From Magnaporthiopsis rhizophila (lineage: Eukaryota > Ascomycota > Sordariomycetes > Magnaporthales > Magnaporthaceae), in NCBI GenBank assembly GCA_003049465.1, contig PYSS01000053.1, positions 182,398 through 246,397 on the forward strand: a DNA stretch of 64,000 nt, written 5' to 3'. Position numbers and translations under genes: made by a program. Below, in pieces: positions 56,913 through 64,000 of this stretch (positions are counted from its first letter, which is position 1; every line of letters begins with the position of its first letter). The notes under the pieces were generated by a model. That model did no database searches. It was given only the letters and a program-made list of their open reading frames with translations, and had not been told where the DNA came from.

Positions 56913-57830
56913 ATGAAGGCATCGATTGTTGCTCTGGCGTTAGTGTCGGCCGTCTCGGGACACTGTAAGTGTTCCAGCCTCCTCTGAGCATCAATCACTT
57001 CTTCCCAGGGTTTACCGTGACTGACTGACCGTCCCCCCAACAACCAGACACGTTCCCCAACATCGCCGGCACCAGCGCCTGGCAGTACGTGCGCCGGACG
57101 GCCAACTGGCAGTCCAACGGGCCGGTCGAGAACGTCAACAGCCAGGCGATCCGGTGCTTCGAGGCGGGCGGCCGCAGCTCGGCGTCGACGTACAGCGTCC
57201 AGGCCGGCGGCTCCATCACCTTCCAGTCGGCGCCCAACATCTTCCACCCGGGCCCGCTCAGCGGCTGGATGGCCAAGGTGCCGGCGGGCCAGACGGCCGC
57301 GTCCTGGGACGGGTCCGGCGCCGTCTGGTTCAAGGTCTACCAGGAGATGCCGTCGGGGAGCAATGGCGGGCTGCAGTTTGCCAGCATGAGTGAGTTAGAC
57401 CCTTTCACATTCTGAGCTAGGCAGCTTGGTTGAGATTTCTGACACCTTTTGCACCACGATAGACAAGGCGTCGGCAACATTCCCCATCCCGAGGTGCATT
57501 GAGAATGGCGAGGTAAGCTTACCCGATTCATTTACAATAATTATTATGCGTGCCTACTTTTTTCTCTTCTTTACTCACGCTAAAAATCCACAACCCCAGT
57601 ACCTCTTCCGCGCCGAGCACAACGCCCTGCACAACGCCGGCTCAGTCAACGGCGCGCAGTTCTACATCTCGTGCGCCCAGATCAACGTCTCCGGCGGCAG
57701 CGGCTCCAAGAAGCCCTCGAACCTCGTCTCCTTCCCCGGCGCCTACAAGCCCACCGACCCGGGAATCCTCATCAATATGTACAACGCCAGGAGCTACACC
57801 CCGGCCGGGCCGCCCGTCTTTACCTGCTAG
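56913..57830 (+). CDS. AA9 lytic polysaccharide monooxygenase (formerly GH61)
   Basis: Secreted copper enzyme that oxidatively cleaves cellulose or related glucans. Exons 56913-56964, 57048-57389, 57463-57512 and 57600-57830 give 224 aa. The signal peptide MKASIVALALVSAVSG ends directly before His, giving mature start HYTFPNI, so His1 is one copper ligand. The second copper-brace His is in NIFHPGPLSGWMAKVP, and the axial Tyr is in GAQFYISCAQINVSG, preceded by EHNALHNAG. Cysteines in AIRCFEAGG and FYISCAQ match the conserved pair. It ends at PPVFTC with no cellulose-binding module or GPI signal. All introns have GT-AG borders (GTAAGT, GTGAGT, GTAAGC). The next gene on the right is another secreted protein in convergent orientation. 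Confidence 0.95.
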
Positions 57831-58117
57831 ACGGCAAAGAAGCTACAAACCTGCCTGGACGAGTCAAGCGTGGTTCTGCCTGCCCACCGTGGGCCTGATT
57901 CTTGTATATAAAATAGATGCCTGCTGGGGGTATTTTAAACACCTCGGTCCAGGGGCTACGAGGGCGGCTGAAGGTCCGAGGACAATAAATCGTGGATTAT
58001 CGTGTAATTATTTCTTTGAACCTGGAACGTAACAATCATCCAGCCGTCTCTGGCCTCTCCTGTTAAAACCCCCACATTATGTCTCCTTCCTATCTTGCCC
58101 CGTTTCTCTCTCTTCTC

Positions 58118-58674
58118 CTACTCCCGGATGATAAGGCTAGTGGTTAGCCCGCTAATGGTAAACTGCTTGGCGCCCACGTAGCTCTGGGTGCCGAGGTTGT
58201 CCGTCTTGAAGTCGCCGCTGGAGAAGGCGTGCGAGCCGTGGATCTTCTGCACGCCCCTGGCCCGGTTCGAGGTCCATGTGATGTCGAACGACGCGGGCTT
58301 GCCGGCGCCCTGCTGCTCGAAGCTGAAGACGGCGTTGGGGTCCGCGCACGGCTCGTTGGGCACCGTCGGAATCGTGCCGGCCGCCTGCGTCCGCGCGCTG
58401 CAGATCAGCGGCGCGGATCCGGGGGATGAGCGGACCTCGAAGGTGTAGCTGCGGAATAGGATAGACGGGGCTGTTAGCGATAGGGCGCAGCAGGAAGGAT
58501 TAACTAGATCGAGCGGGGTGAATAGGGTGAGCCGACGTACAAGCAGGTGGTGCCGTGGGGCTGGCACTGCAGGTTCGTGACGGTCACAAAGACGTTGGCG
58601 GGGGCCTGGCGCGGCTCGATGGCCATGGCGGCCGCGGTCGAGAGGAGGAGGGTGGCGGGGGCGATGAACTTCAT
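58118..58674 (-). CDS. small secreted protein of unknown function
   Basis: Exons 58674-58541 and 58448-58118 give 154 aa. The signal peptide MKFIAPATLLLSTAAAMA is followed by a beta-rich domain beginning NVFVTVTNLQCQPHGTTC. Four cysteines are present, in LQCQPHG, GTTCFYTFEV, PLICSAR and NEPCADP, allowing two disulfides. Later sequence includes FSFEQQGAGKPASFDITW, IHGSHAFSSGDF and KQFTISGLTTSLIIRE. The intron has a GTACGT donor and CGCAG acceptor and joins T-T-C to F-Y-T-F. It ends about 290 bp from the AA9 stop and points toward it. I do not recognise a domain; a secreted role outside the cell is the only safe inference. Confidence 0.85.
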
Positions 58675-60042
58675 CTTGGGAGCTGAGCGAAGGACTTGGT
58701 GTGGTGGAAGAAGAGGTTCCTGTCGAGGTCGTGTGCAGGCGTGGGTGCTTCCTAGACAAGAGCTATCAGTCGAAGATGAAGGATATGGCCGATATTTATA
58801 CAGTTGCTAGAAGGGGAGGTGTATGTCCGCCACCCGCTTTGCTTGACCCTAGGCGCGTGGGATACGAGGACGGCTACCGCCTCCCCGGCCGTCGGTGGAG
58901 AAACCATCATGATGGAAATGGCGCCTGTGGAAGGCACTTGGCTTGGGCGTAACCATCCATGCAGGTCCTGTCATGACCCATGACCGGGCTGGCGGGTTAT
59001 CCGGTTGTAAGGTACCTAGCATAGCACAGCTCGAACGTCTCGGGATAGGTCCAATGGATCACCCGGGCACAATACCCCGACCAGCAGGCGAGCTGACAGC
59101 CCAGGAGTAGGTGCCTTGGTGTCACCTCGTGTTGGTTGCGGTGTGGATTTTGCTGGAGAAGGCGATCACAAATATGGATTAGGCATGGATTCGGTAACGT
59201 GGTAAGCACAAGCAGGTAACTAAACAGCCTTGTCGTCCATTTAATGCGTCGTCTATGTCTCTAGGAGCGGCCGATGTAACTTGAGGTCGACGTTGCCGCG
59301 GAGGTGTCCAGCCATGCAGGTGGTCCGAGGCAGACAGGGGATGCAGGTCAGATTCTCGCCGCGATCCCGCTGCTCGCCGCCGACGGCCAAGCTATGCCGC
59401 GGTGCCGTCGCCCCTGCAGTCGGCAAAGGCGGGTTAAAAGGCCCTTTCGAGGCGGTCAAGGTGTCTAACGGTGGCAATGCATTTCTTTGGTCATGGTAGC
59501 AAGCGCTGAGGCGGCTTGATTCTCGGAAATCTCGGCGAGACAAGGCCAGCATTGAGATCATTCCCTCCCCACAAAAAGCACCGCGGTTCCTCCCAGGCAG
59601 CAGCCAAAAATACAAATCAACTCCGGGTAGATTTTAAGCTTGATTGGCAGCAGCCATCACGTCATCTCCGACTAAATCTTCCCGCCAACCGTCGTGGCCG
59701 GCTCGTTCCATAGTAGAACCCGCCTCTGGCCCAGGAGTCGAATCTCGTGTTTCTGCAGCCAATCAGCGCCGCTCCCACTGGCATTTATACGAGCAGATCC
59801 AATCACGGCCATAATACTCTGCTTGTGTGAAGAATGGAAGCAATGAAATGGGGCCGCCGTGGCTGGCTCGGTCACCACAAACGAGCCTTGATCTGGCAAT
59901 GATCGCCACGGGACGAGAAAATTTGGTGGTATCAGGGGAGCATAAGCCTCTGCATATCCCAAGATCGCAGCGCCTGGTCTTCCTCCTCCGGATTCCCTGT
60001 TGAATCCGCGACTTCAGCCGTCCCTTCGTGGCGTCCCCAATC
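58675..60042. other. intergenic region, no supported gene
   Basis: Upstream of the secreted-protein gene and downstream of the sugar transporter. Short open frames only. Segments near 59830-60000 are open on the minus strand but carry no transporter motifs and follow the transporter stop. Confidence 0.5.
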
Positions 60043-62529
60043 TCACTGCTTCTGGTAGTCGGCAGCTGGCGGCGCCGACTCGTTGGTCTTGGCCATGTAA
60101 ACGTCGTCGTCTTCCAGCTTGTACTTTTCCGACTGGTGGGCAGTGACCCCACGCTGGAACATGATGTCTATCTCTCCAAAGGTCCGGCCCTTGGTCTCGA
60201 ACAAGCGGAAATAACCCCAGATGAGCATCAACGTCGCGACGCCTGCCCAGAAAAACGCCTGGAGGTGCAGAAAAGTTCAGCGGGGAGTCTGTCTAAAGAG
60301 GCAAGGACGCCTTGCTTGCTTGTTTTGACATACCGTCTTTCCCTTGAGATTCCAGTCGCCGGGGGATATCATTTTCGGCTACAGAGGGTTGTTGTTAGTG
60401 TACCAATGCGTAGTCCGATCGCCAGGTCAGGGCAAGATTAGGAGCCCGTACATTCAGCGTGCCATTGCCAATAATATTTCCTGCGTAATAGGTGGTTCGA
60501 GCAAGCACAATGGTTTGTGTTCGCAGCCGAGTGGATCCTGTTCACGACTGCTTGTTAGCGGCATGGAAAGGGATAGCCACAGTACCGCTGATACAAAAAG
60601 GTCCCTACCAATTTCAGAGATCACGGTGTAGATGATTGGCCCTGTTACCGATCGCCCCGATGTTAGTCTCCCCTTTTCTCACGGGCATGCATCATGGAAG
60701 CCTGATACTGACCGGTCGACAGGCTGTAGACGCCAAGCCAGACAACAGAGAGCAAGCTCTGACCCCAGGCGAGTGGCAGGTTCTGCGGCGGAAGCGCCAG
60801 GAACCCAATGGTCCAGAGGATGACGACCAGGCCACAGTAGCCCATGAGCCAGATCTTGCGCCGGCCAAATTTGGAGATCAAGCCCCAGGAGCAGCAGGTT
60901 CCGATGAAGGCAATGGCGGTGCCGCCGAGGCCGATGTAGTAGGCCGTCCGGTCCGGGATCCCGGCCTGCTGGAAGAAGAAGGTGCCCTGGTAGCACAAGG
61001 CGCCGCCGCTGGTGATCTGCGAGAGGAAGCCCATGCAGGCGATCTCTGTGCGCCGACGGTTGGTGCCGCGAAAGGCGTCCCAGTAGCTGACGCCGGCGCG
61101 CTCCTCGATCTCCATCTTGTTGGTGTGCACCATCATGGCCAGCGTCTCGTCCAGATGGCGGTGCTCGTGGGGCTCCGAGAGGCGTTCGAGCGAGCGGCGC
61201 GCGTCCTCGAGCCGGTTGACGCGCACCAGGTGCCAGGGCGACTCCGGCGCGAGCCAGGCGGCGATGATGAGCGGGACGGGCCACAGCCACTGGATGGCGA
61301 ACGGGATCTTGAAGCTCCACTCGTCCTCCCGGTTCACCAGCCCCGCGAGCACGCCGGCGCCGATGAACTGCCCGATGCACCAGCAGAGGTTGACATAGGC
61401 CGTCAGGTGGCCGCGGATGGCCAGCGGCGTGACCTCGCTGGCGTAGGCGGGACCCGTCGTGGCGAAGACGCCCCAGGGGATGTTGCAGAGGATCTGCCCC
61501 GCGAGCTGGGTTTGGATGTTGGGTGCGAAGAAGACGATGAAGATGAAGCCGGTGAGAGCCGCGAGCGAGAACATGATGACCCTGCGGTGGCCATACTTTG
61601 AGGTGAAGTATCCGTTCAATAGAGCACCGAGGATATTCGCGAGAGCGCTAGAAACTGTTCACGGGGTCGTTATCGTGTCAGCTCTTGTTCACATACAAAC
61701 TTCCAGCGGCTTCCCCGGCTGCTGGTTACTGAGAAGTGAGGACTCGCTCATACTGTTGAAGGCCTGTTGTTTTGCAGTCAGCTTTGTCTCAGAGGTAGGA
61801 GAGCCAGTAGTCCCAAAACGTATTTTGGAGCTGCTTCGGGCATCATAAAAAGATGTTTAAGATATGCATGGAGGAGGCTAACCTGCTGCCATCGGCTAGA
61901 GATCTGATAGCTGCGACGAGGATGAAACTACTGTATTAGGTACTGCTCAGTGACAGGTTATGGGCACGCAGAACTTACCCACGCTCTTCGTTAAGATATT
62001 CCCCGTATTTCAGTCGAAATTCAGGGTATCTAGACGGGGATTCCGTTGGTCAGCCCTTTTGGTTTTGGTTTTCCTAACCGTGGTTTGAGACGAATGATGA
62101 AATATGAAAGAGCGTGGGGGTGAGCCAAGTGGGAAGAAAAGGGGACCACGGAGGTTCGAACAAAACAGTCATACCTACCCAAAGAAAGACCCAAGCAGCG
62201 CCACGTCATAACCTGATCTCGGGATACCCCCATTAGTCTCATTCAATATCCTCATCGGCAATCTCCACTGCCGGCTTACCTTCCATGATGACCGTGCAAG
62301 AGATCAGCACACTCCAGAACGCGGCACGCTTGTACGTCTTGAACCCCTGAACGAAGCCAAGACTGTGCTCTCGCCTGGTTCCCTCCTGCGCCTCCGAGTT
62401 GAGGACCTTGTCGTCGAGGCCGGCATCGTTGAGCTGCGCGAGCCGCTGGTTCGGCCCTCCCTGCTCGATGTGCAGGTCTTCACCTACGCCCCCGGGGGCC
62501 GTAGCCACCGGTTTGGCTTCGTTGGACAT
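60043..62529 (-). CDS. MFS sugar/H+ symporter (alpha-glucoside/maltose permease-like)
   Basis: Plasma-membrane importer with 12 predicted helices. Ten exons: 62529-62280, 62212-62179, 62029-61979, 61910-61883, 61763-61754, 61654-60713, 60641-60609, 60537-60452, 60378-60334 and 60258-60043, giving 564 aa with consistent phases. An in-frame ATG at 62628 is an alternative start. Typical sugar-porter features are GYDVALLGSFFGYPEFRLKY, NGYFTSKYGHRRVIM between helices 2 and 3, PESPWHLVRVNRLEDARRSL after helix 6, SKFGRRKIWLMGY in the second half and FETKGRTFGEIDIMF after helix 12. The early YDVALLGSF and the long N-terminal tail fit alpha-glucoside permeases more than hexose carriers, but substrate cannot be fixed. 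Exon 5 is only 10 nt. It lies near the AA9 gene, which would suit uptake of glucan products. Confidence 0.92.
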
Positions 62530-63581
62530 TTTTTCCCCGGGTAGTCCTGTTCTCTGGCGATATTTCGGGTGTCCAGGGGGGGCATCACTTGAGGTTTTCC
62601 CCGGACACAAAAGGTCGGCGGTCGTCATTTTATGAAAGCAAACTACTCCATGCTTGATCCTTCCCCGCGTTTCCCCTCCCCCTGTGCAAGGGTGTGTGTA
62701 CAGATGCTACAGCAGCACTGGCGGAGAGGATGGCATATTGCGTGGACGGACACATTCCCATCGGACCCATTGATGGCCTCAAAATGCGATCCATGCGGGG
62801 AAAGTGATGCGGGAGTGATGCTGGAGGACGCTCCCATTGGCGGAAGTTCCACAGTCTGCAACCCTGGGTGGTGTCGAAAACAAGCTCCTCTCTCGATCGG
62901 GTGGCTTGGGCTGCGGATAAGGGATTGCCGTGCAGATGCGGGGAAACTCGGGGGTACCGATGTTTGGCCCATGGTTGGTGCGCATCCGGACCCGGGTGAT
63001 GGGTTGAGGCGATGGATAAAATGATTCGTTGGGTATTTCGAGATGCCTTGGTGTAGTTGGTTGGATCATGTTACACCCGACGGAACTTGTGAACAGGCTG
63101 CTGTGTTGGGGTGGAATACGTGATCATGGGCTGTGATGGGTGCGGCGTGAGTTCCTGTGGCACAGCAACCACGCTGAGGTTTAGGCTAAATGCCGGCAGA
63201 ATGTACTCTGTCCTCACACTGGACTTATCCTTCCCCCTAACCCTGAAGGTGCTGCACGCGTCGGTTCTTTATGGCAGCGATTCGGTATTGCTCTTGTCCA
63301 GCTACAAGATGCGAGGCACTGGGCCAAGCATTTTGACCGCCGGCGTCGCTCGGCCCGGGCCAGAGCCTGAGCATTTCTAGAGACGCCTTGTTACAAAGAA
63401 AGGCTGTTTCTTGAGGGGGGAAAATGGTCAAGCACCTCGACCCGATAGAAATTCGTCAACATTCAAGCAATCCATATAATACAAATCTTCTGGAGTTAAT
63501 GTTACAACCGAGGATAACTCCGGACCCCAACCCCTCCATCACGCCCCTCAAGATTACGGGCTCTGACAGTGGAACAATGCT
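62530..63581. other. intergenic region, no supported gene
   Basis: Promoter side of the sugar transporter and 3-prime flank of the partial dehydrogenase at the right edge. Short frames only. Confidence 0.5.
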
Positions 63582-64000
63582 TTACCAAGGGTAAACGCCG
63601 TCCTTGTGCAGAATCCCCTTGCCCTCATCCGCATCACGCTTGCCCTCGATGATGCTGAGCATCGTCTGCCCCGAGACGGCAGGGTCGCCCGCGCCACCCC
63701 ATCCGGAGCGGGCCGCCTCGTCGCTGCCGCGGAGCTCAGAGACGACGAAGCCGGGGCACATGGCGAAGATCTTAGTCTTCTGCTCGGGGAAGACGGCCTT
63801 CTCAACCACCGAGATCATGTTGAGCGCGGCCTTGCTGACAGCATACGGTATACCGCTCTCGCCAAACGGCTTGTACACATCTACGCGCATCGGTGTGGTC
63901 TCGATGGAGCCCATGCCGCTCGAGACGTGAATGATGCGCGGATCGGCCGATTTCGCGAGCAGGGGTCTGAACTTGCGCGACGCCGTATAGGGGCCGGCGA
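63582..64000 (-). CDS. short-chain dehydrogenase/reductase, partial (5-prime end beyond window)
   Basis: The C-terminal 139 or so codons of an SDR enzyme; the N-terminal nucleotide-binding part is outside. Visible catalytic features are Ser in RIIHVSSGMGSIE and the YAVSK motif (YxxxK). The strand after it, KIFAMCPGFVVSELRG, carries the usual PG motif. The C-terminus reads GILHKDGVYPW. The sequence resembles carbonyl-reductase-like fungal SDRs, in which the C-terminus often ends near a YPW-like segment. Frame is open to the window edge. Substrate is unknown. Confidence 0.9.
   Translation of the reverse strand, partial: AGPYTASRKFRPLLAKSADPRIIHVSSGMGSIETTPMRVDVYKPFGESGIPYAVSKAALNMISVVEKAVFPEQKTKIFAMCPGFVVSELRGSDEAARSGWGGAGDPAVSGQTMLSIIEGKRDADEGKGILHKDGVYPW

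Overview
The window is nuclear DNA of a filamentous ascomycete (Pezizomycotina). The gene content fits Sordariomycetes; a Magnaporthales-like or related lineage is only a guess. Evidence: GC-rich coding sequence; many short introns with GTAAGT-like donors, CTAAC/CTGAC branch sites and (C/T)AG acceptors; fungal families such as Mds3/Pmd1, UPF0643, AA9 lytic polysaccharide monooxygenase (LPMO) and fungal Zn2Cys6 regulators; and long pyrimidine-rich leaders. It is a draft assembly with two gaps, a single N at 3816 between two identical 86-bp copies and a 15-N run at 43553-43567 inside a T tract.

Layout. 1-4353: no supported gene. 4354-8058 (+): Zn2Cys6 regulator. 9423-10734 (+): D-2-hydroxyacid dehydrogenase. 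11525-13039 (-): adenosylhomocysteinase. 14357-15670 (-): eIF3 subunit h. 16514-17276 (-): UPF0643 protein. 17277-19694: no intact gene, but a frame-broken coding-like stretch. 19695-20881 (-): mitochondrial S-adenosylmethionine carrier. 21340-22561 (-): frameshifted fucose-lectin-like gene. 24063-24626 (-): 8-Cys small secreted protein. 26384-28324 (-): 646-aa membrane-anchored protein of unknown function. 29406-33671 (+): triple CbxX/CfqX-type AAA+ protein. 35284-37963 (+): coiled-coil protein. 38950-39993 (+): Rossmann-fold protein. 40273-42065 (-): PIG-S/GPI17. 44160-46279 (+): FAT1 very-long-chain acyl-CoA synthetase/transporter. 47723-48594 (+): 1-Cys peroxiredoxin. 52338-55526 (+): Mds3/Pmd1-like kelch protein. 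56913-57830 (+): AA9 LPMO. 58118-58674 (-): secreted protein. 60043-62529 (-): sugar/H+ symporter with ten exons. 63582-64000 (-): partial short-chain dehydrogenase.

How they relate. Most of the window is ordinary housekeeping. Two genes touch the methyl cycle: adenosylhomocysteinase clears S-adenosylhomocysteine and the mitochondrial carrier imports S-adenosylmethionine, though 7 kb apart and not an operon. 21-28 kb and 56-64 kb look more accessory: a damaged lectin, two small secreted proteins, an oxidative polysaccharide-degrading enzyme and a sugar transporter.

I worked out exon structures by hand for 16 spliced genes (39 introns in coding sequence). Three introns begin with GC instead of GT, a high share for fungi. 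I found no clearly new multi-gene system; the most unusual items are the GC-AG introns, the lectin frameshift, the triple AAA+ protein and the frame-broken stretch at 18.4-19.4 kb.
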